A stretch of 64,000 nucleotides of DNA, taken from NCBI GenBank assembly GCA_001466705.2, contig LATX02000013.1, forward strand, positions 496,001-560,000, read 5' to 3'. The notes beneath the pieces were generated by a model. That model was not told the DNA's origin. It made no database searches and was given only the letters and a program-made list of their open reading frames with translations. Position numbers and translations under genes: made by a program. Every line of letters begins with the position of its first letter. Positions within the stretch are counted from its first letter, which is position 1. Positions 12,935 to 24,996 of the stretch are shown here, one piece after another. The stretch is from Moniliophthora roreri. Lineage: Eukaryota; Basidiomycota; Agaricomycetes; Agaricales; Marasmiaceae.

Positions 12935-13860
12935 AACATCTTCCAACGGCAAGTCACCCCTTCGCGAAAGAACGTCTGTACGACATAATGATGAGGTCAA
13001 CAAATCGTAGGTCGTAGTGAACTCCACTCACTTCGAGGTAAGGCCGCCCAACGAATCGTCTATGAAGCTGAAGTATAGGATACTCTCCATATATCTAAAT
13101 TTGACCAGTAGATGTGGTATTGTAGACATCGAAGCCACCATCCAACACGACAACCCAGAAGTGGGCAGTCTTCGGCGTTTTTTGGCTATATTACTCCCAA
13201 GAAAATCATGATAGGTGTATGTCCTGCCAGCGGTACTCCCGGCGGATGTACCCTATCCGAGGAGGAGCAGAGGTTTTCCGACGGCGGGTGCCAAAATTAG
13301 AAATACTGGGAAGCGGACTGACAGCTCGATAGCTCCCAGGAGCCTCGCTGTGCATGCAATGTGACTGGTATGCTGTAGACCCTCTATGAGTATACTCTTT
13401 TACGGAGGCTGGAGAAGGCCGAACAAGTAGCCCACATGACAGCGCTTTTGCACGCACGTCCGACCCCTCTGCGTATGTCCTATAGTGCGTGTATCAGGAT
13501 CAAAATTTACCTGCTATCCTTCAAAATACTCAATTACCCGCTTTCTGGTCCAGCTAACTTCCCAGCGAGATTGGAATCGGCCAGCGTGTTGAAGGTTTCT
13601 TCATCAAATCGACAATTGTTAATAAGGAGCAGGACAACTGAGTGAATTGACTTACAGCTTCAGGTTATCATAGTGTCAGGTTCATACGCGGTTAATTTGG
13701 CATCGACGCAAGTGCTTCAGGTCCATATAGAACGCATCTGAGGGTATGGCAGGGTACATACATATTGGGCAGAGTCTAGCGCGTTCTGGAATTCGGATGC
13801 ACCTCGTAATAAAAATCATTTTTCGACCATTCTTGGGTAGATGAGTTGTCGGTGATCCGT
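12935..13860 (-). pseudogene. UPO relic in copy X
   Basis: Pieces align in order with a minus-strand UPO. 12945-12990 corresponds to the exon 5 region (TTCGCGAAAGAACG), 13020-13090 to the exon 4 end, 13112-13145 to the conserved YNITS stretch (GTATTGTAGACATCG), 13570-13620 to the NEAIFETLA stretch, 13655-13745 to exon 3, and 13800-13855 to exon 2. Frameshifts and stops remove any product, and exon 1 is not recognisable. An inserted or unrelated segment lies at about 13240-13540. Confidence 0.7.
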
Positions 13861-14310
13861 CCAGGGAGAAGTTGAGAGCAAGGTGATAGATAGGCTGGGG
13901 AACTTCCGTAGCCTAAAAATGTGGATTTTTGTGTGTGTAGGGCAAAGAAGGAATTCGACGCGAGAAGACCCTCCTACAGAGATTTTAATAACTTTCTAGC
14001 CTGAATAGCAATCAACTGAGACTGTTTCGTACCATTTCAAGGGAGAGAAAGAGGTTGTAGAGGGGCAAACGCCGAGTCAGCATCACGCGACGCTCCGAGG
14101 TGCGGTTATTCACCGTCCTCTGCTAGCACTCACTGCATCGCTGCAGTCAATGACCTCAATGATACGCCGAGCCACTACAGTACTTCCAGCCCGATGCCGT
14201 CATGGGAAAGAAGCATGAAGAGTACCAAATGCGGAGACGTTTACAGAGCTTGAAGCTTAAGAGGGCTTACAGTGAGAAGCCTAGTTCAGAGGTTCGTGCC
14301 AAAAGTCTCT

Positions 14311-14524
14311 GGTTCCGGCATCCTGGCCCTTATTGAACTTGAAAGCATCTCGAAGCTGTTGACGATGAGAGGAGAAGCCAAGGTATTACCTTGTCAATGT
14401 TGAAACGATCTGTAGTCATCACATGACTTAGACATGATCGTGAGAACAAAATATTCGCGTCAGTGAATCCGAGGACTAAAAGACGAGTCATCATTTCGAC
14501 TCAGTCTTCAAGGACAATAAGATA
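14311..14524. other. Boundary between duplicated unit and CpG-poor block
   Basis: Homology to copy Y ends near 14310, while CpG dinucleotides continue until about 14519 and then disappear. No gene is seen. Confidence 0.5.
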
Positions 14525-15947
14525 TGATCCTGGTACAAACAATAGACATAGTTGAGTCATTAGAAGCATATATGCTCTTTGTGCTGACTGAGCTTTAATT
14601 CAGTCTTTACTCAGACAATACAATACTATTACTTAGATACCTGCTCATAGATGCTCCTTGTACACTCATTGGTGGTTTCCTTTCTTGGTAGACAAGGATT
14701 TGAGTAGTATAAAAGTAAGATGTATGAGGGCTAGTTCCCTTAGTTCCTCAAGTGAATAAATCACTTACTTGCATCTCACAAGTGCTTAGCAAGTCATTGG
14801 GTCAATACCCTGTATAAACAATGTGAGTTGAAGACACATTACCACTGTGCTGCTATGCTGCTGCCTAGGACACTTGTCTCTGGCTACCACCTCTCTTCAA
14901 CAGTCAAGGCTGTAGTGCTTTGTACTTTCCCACACCTGTATAATAATTCCAAACAAAAGCTATATGCTGCTTCAGTCTTTATTGGACTTGAGCACTTTAG
15001 CTCTAATTGGTGGACATGTTTGGCAAGCAAGGTTCCAGTGTGACACACAAGTTTGTCTCTGAATTTGCTAGTATGCATACTGGTGGCAACTTGCACTGCT
15101 TCTAGCTGCCTGCTGCCCTTTTACTTACTATGAAATATCCTGTCTTATCTCCTCATTCTCACTTTCCTGTCAGACACTTGCATGAAAGTTTAAATTTTGA
15201 CCTCCCAGAGGTAGTGCCCATACCTAAGAAGAATCCTGGGATCTGCATGTGGTGTCCAGAGACCAAGGAAATGTGTGAGGGAGAGAAAATGACACAGTCA
15301 AAGAACATGGTGACATGATTACATCACAACTTGAATATGGCACAAAGTGCCACAATGCAGCCTATTCCTGTTACTCATGTCCATTAAATAGCACAGTCAG
15401 TCAATGTACAGAAAAGTAACCATTCCAAAAGATAATGTCTACTGATTTCACATTCAGTTTTATTTATTACACAGTTAAGTCACAAGCACCTGGCCTTGAC
15501 ACACACTATAATGGCTGCAACAATACCCCTCTGCCTCATTCTGAATGCAACATCATGTAACCTAGAAAGAGCCTTGCTAATGTTGCCTCCTGGACCAGAC
15601 CAGTACAGCTTTGCAGGTGAGGCTGCACAAGGCCAAATAATTGAATCAAGATTCTGCAGGGAACTTTGCTCTGACCACAAGAGACTTTGACCACTAAGGA
15701 CAAGTTGGCTCTTAGCTTCTGTGAGGTTTGCAGTGGGATTGAAAGAGTATAACTACAAAACAGGTGAATTGAGTGACAGACAAACCAAGGAGAAGCAAAC
15801 TAACCTTTCTCTATGTTTTGAAAGAATTACACCAGCTATTTCCAGCAGGGAAGTCTTCAATTAAAAAAATAGTAATTTAATATGAAGAACAGAAATGAAT
15901 CCATACTGATACACAGGACATTAATATAAGACTAGTTTGCATAACAA

Positions 15948-17003
15948 CTACTGAGTCAATGAAGACAGCTTTCTATATCTTAAAGGTTGATCTCCATCCT
16001 CAGTTTTACTAATATCACTAAGCTCACTAATATTACTGAGCTTACTAAGATCACTGAATTCAACACAGCTTTCAGCCTTATACTTATAGAAAGCAGCCTT
16101 AGCTCTTCTCTGTCTATGTTTCTCCCTCTGCTTCAGCCATTTTTCAGTCACAGTTTCCAGAAATAATTTGTTGCTCATACCTCTATTATACACTTAATAG
16201 AAGAGATTTCCAGCAGAGTATTGAACCAGAGGGTACTAGGTTTCCCTAGGCTGGGTAGGAAGATTGGAATGGATGATAAGAGCTAATGGAAAGAGAATGG
16301 TACAGCCTATAGGAAATCAGACAACTAGTCCAAGATTCTACAGGACAAGATGTCTGCCAAGATCTGGATTGAAATTCCCAAACAATGTAATAGTACACCA
16401 GAACCAAGCATGGCTTCTATAGTTGGTGTACACTAGGCTAATAACCTGTGAGTCAGCACTGCTCTGAGCAGAGCTGATGGTAGTAGAGGCCTAGTAAGGG
16501 CTATTGCCATTTGGATAGGGGAAGGGTACAGGATCCAGAAGTTATTTTTTGAGGGTTCAAATATTATTCTGACTCTTAATAGCAAGCCTATGGCCAAAGG
16601 TTTTATAGAGAGCTGAACAACTCTTAGTAAGGGAGAAAAAGCTACAAAAATAGAGAAACTTACTTTCTGTGTAGCCAACAACCCTCATAATGCACTTATT
16701 CTGCTGAAGAGCATGTATCACCACCTTGGTTTTCACCTCTTGAATTGCTATGTTCTCAGGTCTAACCTGCTTGCCTCTAAAAGAGAGACCAGCATCAGTA
16801 GCAATAAATCTGCCACTAGAATGACAGTACTGGAAATCAGCCTCTACAAAAGAGGCATCTTGATGAAACACCTCAATAACTTGGGTTGCACTAAACATAA
16901 CCTTGGAATTCCAATTTGGATTATTTGGAAGAGCATCTAGGACTGTAAATATATGATCATGCTTGTCAACAAGAAGCACTGTCTTCCTGTCAAAAGCATC
17001 CAT
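15948..17003 (-). pseudogene. Decayed TET/JBP-like 2-oxoglutarate/Fe(II) dioxygenase
   Basis: On the minus strand, pieces follow the order of the TET/JBP-like family expanded in mushrooms. 17003-16680 reads ...HSSGRFIATDAGLSFRGKQVR... and ...IMRVVGYTESKF, matching the 'H-R-G-D-F ... G-V-S-x-G-x-G-Q-x-x-P ... R-x-x-G-F-G-S-x-A-F' part. About 16395-16250 reads WCTITLFGNFNPDLGRHLVL, a stop, then FPIGCTILFPLALIIHSN, matching the core around the C-terminal histidine. 16193-15948 is the charged C-terminal tail. Stops and frameshifts make it non-functional. Where the family has the iron-binding HxD, this copy reads YTN (16422-16430). Family assignment is from memory of conserved motifs. Confidence 0.6.
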
Positions 17004-17053
17004 ACTTAGCAGTAGTAAAATATAAAGGTACAATAGCACTTACTTTCTCTTTC

Positions 17054-17517
17054 TGTTACAATTCTTTACAGATGCTTGACTATATTTTTCTTTCTTTATA
17101 CATTAGATGCTCACATACATGCTTCCCATTAACATCTGGACACTTTCACATTCCTAGTTCCCTTTTCCAGTATCTCTTGTACTCATAGTTCTATGATGTT
17201 CTGTCTTATTCTCTGCTTACTCATTTCCTTCCATTCCCTTCCACTACTTTCTTCTGCTTATTTAACTCACTTGTTCTATGATATTCTACTGTTTTCTCTA
17301 TGCATAAACAAGTAGATACAACATTTGTATTTAAGGACATAGAACTGGGTCTAAGCTCTTCAGCTTGACCTGGTTAATCCAATTCTTGTGTCAAAGCAAC
17401 AATTGAACCTTCTCAACCTCAGTATCACTGAGCGAACTCAAACTTGAACCTTATACTTGACAACACTACGTCATTGTGTTGTTGAGTTGTTGTCATTGCT
17501 GCACAAGTAACATAACA
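17054..17517. repeat. Solo LTR 1
   Basis: The 464-bp sequence begins TGTTAC and ends CATAACA, as LTR ends do. It is flanked by the 5-bp direct repeat CTTTC (17049-17053 and 17518-17522). It is homologous to the sequence at 37550-37950, sharing GCTTCCCATTAACATCTGGA and AGCTTGACCTGGTTAATC. No internal retrotransposon region is present, so it is the product of LTR-LTR recombination. Confidence 0.85.
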
Positions 17518-18508
17518 CTTTCAGGTGATGGTTTTAGATTTTGAAATCAATGGTAATTCTTTTAAAGGTATTTTCTTAATACTAATCTACCTAGATATTG
17601 ATGTGGGAAGAGAAGTGGTGTCAAAATCTTCAATGAGAATGTGCTCAGTATCTTGAGCATGGTTTAGAGCATCAGATGTAAGGTCTGCATTTGCATCCCT
17701 GGCCTGGGCAGCCTTCCTTTTTATAGCACACCTTTTCTTATTGTAAACTCAATGCTTTCTCTGCTTGAATGTAGACACATCTAGATTCTTGTTTTTGAAA
17801 AGCACAGGCCTGTTTGCAGTTCCATTTGCAGTTTTGAAGGTTGTTAGAGTAGAGGATGATATGGCAGAGTTGTATGGTGTGGCAGAGTTGGATGGTGGTT
17901 ATAGATCAGAAGGATGGAAGCACTGGCTATGCTTGAATAGAGAGAGAGGCAGTACACTTGAAGAGAATGGCCTGAAGCATATTGTTCTCTTTGTGCTGCA
18001 TTGCCAGGAGCTGCTGGTGAAGAAAAGCAAGCTTGGACTCTTCTGTAGCCTGCTGGTATGTACAGCCATAGCCAAAATTATTGCAATACCAAAGAAGGGA
18101 ATTCATTCACATGCATGCCAAAATCAATGAGGGTTGGGTACACACTTTTGCTAAAATTTCTTTTTCTCCAGATCTTTTGAGTCCAGTCAAGTATTTTGGG
18201 CCCTGTCTGCTGTGATCAGTAAAAAATTCAAGAAGAGAGTACATTTTGGTAGGTGTTTTCTGAAGTATCCTGTATTTCTTACAGTGATGGGAACATATTC
18301 CCAAAAATAGTATTGCAATAATTTTGGCTGCAGCTGTATTTCTATACTTGATATTGACTACTTCATCTAGAAAGTCTCCAGTATCTTTCTACAATATGTG
18401 AAATGTGTTTTTGCCTTTGAAAATATTGTTGAGGTCAAAGTCAAGGAAACAATATGCTGTGAAGTTGAATCAAGAAGAACCTGCAGAGAAACATGCAAAA
18501 CATGCACT
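17518..18508. other. CpG-poor stretch without a supported gene
   Basis: A plus-strand open frame at 17765-18130 (121 codons) has no feature that I recognise and may be a piece of a decayed element. Nothing else is seen. Confidence 0.3.
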
Positions 18509-18878
18509 AACCTCCAAAAGTGTAACTCAGTTTGTTGTTACAAGTGTGGATTGACATGATCAGAGTTGCTGCACTTAGAATTTCAACTAAACTCTTAGCT
18601 AGGTTGATTCTCTCTTCTTGAAGCAATCTACTTCCAAGTGCTCACCTCTAGAGGAGTATATATGGGTTTTAAAAAGGGTTTATATTTAAACATACAAACA
18701 CACACACAAGAACATAGTGCATAAAGCACAAAACACAAGAGCTATGGTCCTGTACAAAGACTCAGTAGCCAATATAGTCTGACTCTATGGAGCTCAAGAC
18801 TTCCTGAAGACAACTACAGCACACAGTGTACTAGAAGAGGTTCTAGACCAGTTTCTACAAAGAGCTCAACACAGGCAC
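18509..18878. repeat. R1 repeat, truncated copy (R1-E)
   Basis: Starts within the 5' part of R1 (CCTCCAAAAGTGTAACTCAG) and ends within GAGCTCAACACAGGCAC. Both ends are internal to the full element, so this is a fragment. Confidence 0.7.
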
Positions 18879-19525
18879 TGATATGAATAACTTTTACCTT
18901 TTATTTCACACACAAATAGAGAATATTTTGCACTTTTATGATTGAAGAGGACATAGATAAGGGAATTGAGGACTAGTGTGAGCTCTGAGCAGCTAGTCAA
19001 AGTGAGTAGTAGAGAAGGATATAAAATATTAGCAGAGTAATGGTTGATGGTAGGCTATACAAGAGTATCTGACCACTGCTAGTATGAAAATAAACAGTGA
19101 ATCTGAACACAGAGGAGCATTCTGAAACCTGCAGGGAATCACACCATATAATACTTCTCTATCGAAAGCATACTAAAAGGGATATTTTCACTTTTAACGA
19201 TATTTTCAATCTATACCCAACTTGAAGGAAGAATAAAAGCCTTCAATGATACACATACAAGAATATTATTGAGAAATGGATATGAAACAGAGGATGACAA
19301 ATTATCAGTGAGGGATACTCAAGATACCAAATGTCAAATTGAAGAATGAAATAGATGATCGGCTACTGAAAGGGTGCCTGTATCACAGAAAAACAGAAGA
19401 CAAAGCTGTATGATAAGAAACCAGCACAGCTGAGCTTATGTGTACACTTTAAACAATAGAGATGGAAGCATATTACACGTCTATAGAGCAGATGATAGTA
19501 GACAGAGAAGGAAGGAACTGTGCGG

Positions 19526-20047
19526 AATGGCATGGAAGTATAATATTTTCAAATAGAGTCAGAAGGAGAGCTGTTTGATAGAGAAAATTGCAAACGGTTA
19601 GTGTCAGAAGACTGCACAATTATCAAAAAAAAAGGAATACAAGAGATTATGGCTATCAAGCCTGACTACAATCAGACACTGTGACAGAGAAATTACCAAA
19701 CATAGCTCAGTTTATATAATATTTATCACCTGACTCAGTTTTATTTGTATTTGTGACAGATATATTAGATTATTTATGTTGTAGGGTATATAAGGGGACA
19801 TGTTTTGTAGGTGGAAGGCAGGAGAGATACTGCCCACTGGTGTATGACATTGTTGTTCAGGTAGAAGAGCTACCAACAATCAGTATTTTTCAACCACTTT
19901 GGGCTCTAGCTTATTTAGTTGTGCAAGAGGTGCAGGCTAGTTGAGACCTGAGATTGTAACCCAAACTAGAGATATAAACAAAAGCTAGGAAGAGCTTAGT
20001 TTTTAATGCAAGAGGTGTGTTTTCCAATAAGAGAAACATTGTATCAG
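19526..20047. repeat. Duplicated segment, R1-carrying version
   Basis: Almost identical to 20605-21135. Differences are a few substitutions and one insertion of about ten bases (GATTACCAGA) in the second copy. In this version R1-C is inserted at the end (after ATCAG); the second version continues uninterrupted. The pair probably represents two haplotypes laid end to end. Confidence 0.75.
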
Positions 20048-20603
20048 TAATTTGTCTAAGATAAGACTAGTGGAAAACTACCCAAAAGGTAGCCTCCAAA
20101 AGTCTAACTCAGGTTGTTGTGCAAGTGTGGATCAATGTGATCAGAGTTACTGCACTTAGAATGCCAACAAAACTCTTAGTTAAGTTGTTACTCTCTTATT
20201 GAAGTGTTCTACTTCAAAGTGTTCACCTTCAAAGGAGTATAGATGGGTTTAAAATGGGTTTATTGGGCAGACACACACACAAACACAAAGAACACAGTGC
20301 ACAAAGCACAAACACAAGAGCTACAGTCCCATACAAAGACTCAATAGCCAATATAGTCTGACTCTATGGAGTTCAAGACTTCTTCAAGATAACTACAGCA
20401 CACAGTGTACTGGAAAAGGTCCTAGACCAATTTCTACAAAGAGTTCAGTGCAGGCACACCCCTTGCTAAGACTCTAAGTGTGTCACAACCTGATACACAC
20501 ACAGGCCACACTCCAAGTGCCCAAGGCTCCTTCTTGGTGTAAAGTTTCTCTTAGAAAAGTGCTATAACACACTCAAGATGTTACTCTTATCTCTTACGAC
20601 GCA
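20048..20603. repeat. R1 repeat, 5' part (R1-C)
   Basis: Begins at the R1 5' boundary (TAATTTGTCTAAGATAAG) and is cut off by the N at 20604. The unoccupied site is visible at about 21135, giving direct evidence for this 5' boundary. Confidence 0.8.
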
Positions 20604-20604
20604 N
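20604..20604. other. Single N, assembly join
   Basis: The sequence changes from the interior of R1 to a second copy of 19526 onward exactly at this N. A contig join is more likely than a real junction. Confidence 0.85.
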
Positions 20605-21135
20605 AATGGCATGGAAGTATAATATTTTCAAATAGAGTCAGAAGGAGAGCTGTTTGATAGAGAAAATTGCAAACGGTTAGTGTCAGAAGACTGCACAATT
20701 ATCAAAAAAAAAGGAATACAAGAGATTATGGCTATCAAGCCTGACTACAATCAGACACTGTGACAGAGAAATTACCAAACATAGCTCAGTTTATATAATA
20801 TTTATCACCTGACTCAGTTTTATTTGTATTTGTGACAGATATATTAGATTATTTATGTTGTAGAGTATATAAGGGGACATGTTTTGTAGGTGGAAGGCAG
20901 GAGAGATACTGCCCACCGATTACCAGAGTGTATGATGTTGTTGTTCAGGTAGAAGAGCTACCAGCAATCAGTATTTCTCAACCACTTCGGGCTCTAGCTT
21001 ATTTAGTTGTGCAAGAGGCACAGGCTAGTTGAGACCTGAGATTGTAACCCAAACCAGAGATATAAATAAAAGCTAGAAAGAGCTTAGTTTTTAATGCAAG
21101 AGGTGTGTTTTCTGATAAGAGAAACATTGTATCAG
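20605..21135. repeat. Duplicated segment, version without R1 insertion
   Basis: Second copy of 19526-20047, containing the empty R1 site at its end. Confidence 0.75.
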
Positions 21136-21629
21136 TCTACTAAGAGGGTAGCTGACATGCATCAGTATAGTCTGGTGTTTCAATGTGAATCAGAGAGAGT
21201 TTCAGGCTAGCAGAGTCTAGAAGATTGGTCCTCTTGAGAATTGTTGCAGAACATAGCTAAGAGGGCTATATTCAGGTACAAGAGGTACCTTTGTTCTCAC
21301 TTAGAAGAAGTTTATTCTTTGGGCAGTTTCTGGTCGAAATCTATACTAGTATTTGCTTTTGAAGTAATTAATAAAACCATAAAACTGATAAATATTATAC
21401 AAAATGAACACCCATTTTCAATCTGAGAAGTTGTTTTGAAGGCAATCATCTCTAAACTACTGAGCAAGACATTGAGAATTATTCTTGACATTGCAGTAAC
21501 AGTAAACTATGCTGAACCAACTCACAAACAAAACTGAGAATTAAGAACTTATATATACCTTTTTCAGGGGTATTTTGGCACCACAGACCTCATGGTTTTA
21601 TAGTAGAGGCATAGGTTTTTGAGCATCTT

Positions 21630-22964
21630 CAGTGCACCCTTTGTTAAGACTCTAAGTGTGTCACAATCTGATACACAGGCTACACTCTAAGTGTTCTAGA
21701 CTCCTTAGTGTAAAGTGTCTCTTAGAAAGATGTCAAGTGCACTTAAGATTTTACTCTTATCTCTTACAATGCAAGTTTGCTGTCAGATTTCTATCTCTCT
21801 GGAGTTACTTAGGACAAATCTCTAGAGCCTGAAGAAAGAAAAACTGTAGATGGCACACAAATCTATATATCAAACAAGCTCATCATGTAATTACAATCAA
21901 TTAGAGAGAGCAGAGTTCCTTAGGTATATACAAATATTTAGCTGTCCTTATATATGGTCTAAGGAATATTTCTATAGGAAAATATAGATAATGTCTGATA
22001 ATTCAGGAAAATAGTAAATAAGTCAATGCTAAAAAAAGAAATATTTGGGTGTTATGGAGTCTGGCCACTAGAGTTTCCAACTATATTTGCACAGGTATCT
22101 CTTTTTCAGCTGTTCTGGACTCTATGAATTGGATTTTCTCTTTTCTACATTGGGTATCTGTGAACAGATGGGCTCATCTGTCCTGCATTCTTACAGCATT
22201 CCTCTTTCCAGCATCTGCACAATTACAGACTTCCAGAAGTTAAAGTTTCTGAGGTTGGAATATGCTATTACTGTTTCTATCTTCTTTGATAATTTGTTGT
22301 TGATCTTATCTAGGACTTTTTGTTCCTTAGATAGCAATGATGTGTCTCTTTGTATCTATATTCAAGTAGCTATACTCATTCTGAGGTGTTTCAACTCTTC
22401 CTGAGGTTACATTGCTCTTTATTAAGTGATTTCATCTATTTTTGCCACATTAGACCTCTTCATTAAGAGATCATCTGCTTTGACTTTGATCTGCATATTG
22501 AATTCTAATGACCAATTGTTCTCTGGTCATCTCTTTTCAGGTTGTCTCTCTGTTCTGATGTCCTCTCCAAGTACCTTTATACTATATAACTATATGTTGC
22601 ATTATGCAGATACTATAGAAAGGTGAATAAACTGAAAAATCCTATTGATAGCACTTTAAGAAAGCTTGGTTAACTGGCTAACACATTTGTATGGTTATAG
22701 TTAGGTTTCCTACAGGTTTTGGGAGTAATCTGCTTTGGATCTGATACATAGATAAGTTAGAAAGTGCAGCTTAGACACTTTTGTATAGCATATTGTTTAG
22801 CTCTTCATACTTTTCAAGATACTATAGCTTCTCTGAGGCAATGACTAGCAGACTGGGCTTACTCTAGTTCTGATTACCTATTATCTCATGTTATATTAAA
22901 GTGTTTTGAATTAAAAGTAGTGTAAATCAAATAAAATTGAGTCTTTTCTAGATTTGCCATATTA
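21630..22964. repeat. R1 repeat, 3' part (R1-D), older copy
   Basis: Homologous to the 3' two thirds of R1-B and ends at the shared 3' boundary CATATTA. It has fewer CpG sites than R1-B and many C-to-T or G-to-A differences from it, so it looks older. The 5' part is missing. Confidence 0.75.
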
Positions 22965-24606
22965 GCATACCTTCATGAGAAAGCATCTTGTTCATCCAAT
23001 TGACACAGAGGCATATCTTGAGCACTACACAGCTGAACAAGGCAGCTTAAACACAGGCAGAGAAAGAACTTGGTAAAGTTCCAGATAAAAAGAGAAGCAA
23101 GGCTAGGCTGTAATAGCATGTACATGAAAGACCTATATGTTCTCTTGCAAGCATGTTTTCTCTTCCTCTACATCTGTATATATCTCATGTCTTGCATTCC
23201 AGCCAATTCTATGTAAATACAAACAAGCAGATTGACTAAGACTGTGGTCTCACAGAATACCTGAACAAATATCTCACTGAACCCTCTGTGTAGTGCTCCT
23301 TATAAACTCTGCATTCAATATGTACAGAGTATTCAATATGCATTCTATTTTATAGAATGTTTTTGGATTTCCATATGTCCTTTATTCCTCTCTCCATTCT
23401 CTAGGCTAACAAGTTACACTCACAGTAGCTCATTTGTAAATGTTCAAACCTTATCTCTCTACTTTAACTGTGAAGACATTAAGAGAGCCATTCTTGCACT
23501 GGTGAATGTAATATGGAAAGAATGTGCTAGCCACAAACATACACACTTCCTTATGGTAATGTGAGTGAAATGGTCATATGGAGAATATTGCCAGGTGTTG
23601 CTGAAAAGGTCAAGAGGATGGTGGTTATGCATGGGCTGGCAGATTTTGTTCTAAGAGCAGGTTGTTTCTGTTCTTATTTGTTCTAATGGCAGTGCCACTC
23701 ACTTAATGCCATTTTCTCCCAGCCCTGCCACTTCTACTCATGTCACATTGGAGATATCAGATTTACTCAGTTGTATAGTAACACCATATACAAGGTGTTC
23801 TTTTCATACTACTAAAATGAAGAGAAAATGCTCAGAATCTTGCTATATGTTCAGTGCTAGACAACTTTCAGAAAGTTCTATTTGTTTTGAGGTATTGTCA
23901 CATATTGAAAACAGTAAGCATACTCTGCATTTTAGTTTCTAAAAGAATCTAGGTTTTTTTATAATTTTGTGATAGTGAAAATACAAAATTATTCCTTAGT
24001 TTTCTATTTACAAATATATTGAATATTCTGTTTTATGAAATAGTGAGAAAACATTAAGAAAAATCTCTCAAATACATAAGGAAAATTATATGAAAATAAT
24101 TCAAAAACTGCTTTAAAATAGTGTTTTCATATGATTTTTCTACTATTGTTATAAAGTTTTCCAGGTGTTTTCTTTGACTTTCCCACAATGGAAGATTTGA
24201 AGTTCTTATCTTATCTTATTAGCATTTTCAACTAGAGAAAATTTAATATTTTATCAGTATAAATATTATTCTGATATGCTGTGTTGTCTATTGATTTTCA
24301 GCATTTGAAAATTTAGTGTTCTTCAGACATATTCTCTCTAAGAGGATATAATTAAAATTTAAAATTTATGTACACCTTCTGAGAATCTTTCTTTGCAAGA
24401 AGATTAAGTATTTTCTTACTCAGAAAATCATGTTAAAAGAACACCTTGTATATAGTGTAAGCTGGAGACTATTTGGAGGTTACATAGAGACAACTAACTA
24501 TACTGCTTTGCTAGACCAAATAGATATTGAACAACTGTTTCCCAGTACACTTTTACTCTCTACTCATTATCCAGTCAATTCTTAACTGAACTCACAGTAT
24601 TCCACA

Positions 24607-24996
24607 GTGCCATTAATATCTCTACTTGAAACTCAACCATCTGGCCCAGATATATGGACTGTAGAGCTACAGGAACATGAGGTGGTGGATGCAGCTGACA
24701 TGGTTGAGCTGGAAAAGGTTGATGATAGTATTATAATAGAGTGTGAGCTATCTGAGAAGGTGTATGAGTATAGGATGGTGGAAAAGGCTATTAGGTTTAT
24801 TGTAGACATAGTTGGATTTGAGTCAATTCCTCACTTTATTGCCTTCTACATGCAGCAAATCAAGCAAGATGATATCTATCTCTTTGGAAATCAATGCCTT
24901 AGGTTACTCCAGTACTTTATGCAGGAAAGAACCAATGTAAAGCCTTACCACATTGTTGAGAACATGAAATCTCATTGCTACAGCAACCTGATTTAA
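24607..24996 (+). pseudogene. Open frame of 129 codons, unrecognised
   Basis: The frame is acidic at first and then hydrophobic, with a coding-like continuation in another frame until about 25180. It lies in the CpG-poor block among decayed elements. I do not recognise the family; it is probably a fragment of a transposon-borne or duplicated gene. Confidence 0.25.

Larger units (their letters stand above)
10627..14310. repeat. Segmental duplication, left copy (X)
   Basis: This 3.7-kb stretch is repeated in direct orientation at 41246-44933 (copy Y). Both contain, in order, the tail of a plus-strand open frame ending in ILPT, an intact minus-strand UPO gene, a UPO relic and a shared tail ending near AAAAGTCTCTG. 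X keeps 440 bp in the relic (about 13200-13640) and 190 bp upstream of the UPO that Y lacks. Y has a 615-bp transposon that X lacks. Confidence 0.85.

Noticed and set aside
16557..16681. A GT-AG intron within the TET/JBP relic (donor at about 16663)
   Set aside because: The unspliced frame SALYKTF...QNNIF aligns better with the family; stops there are better explained by decay.
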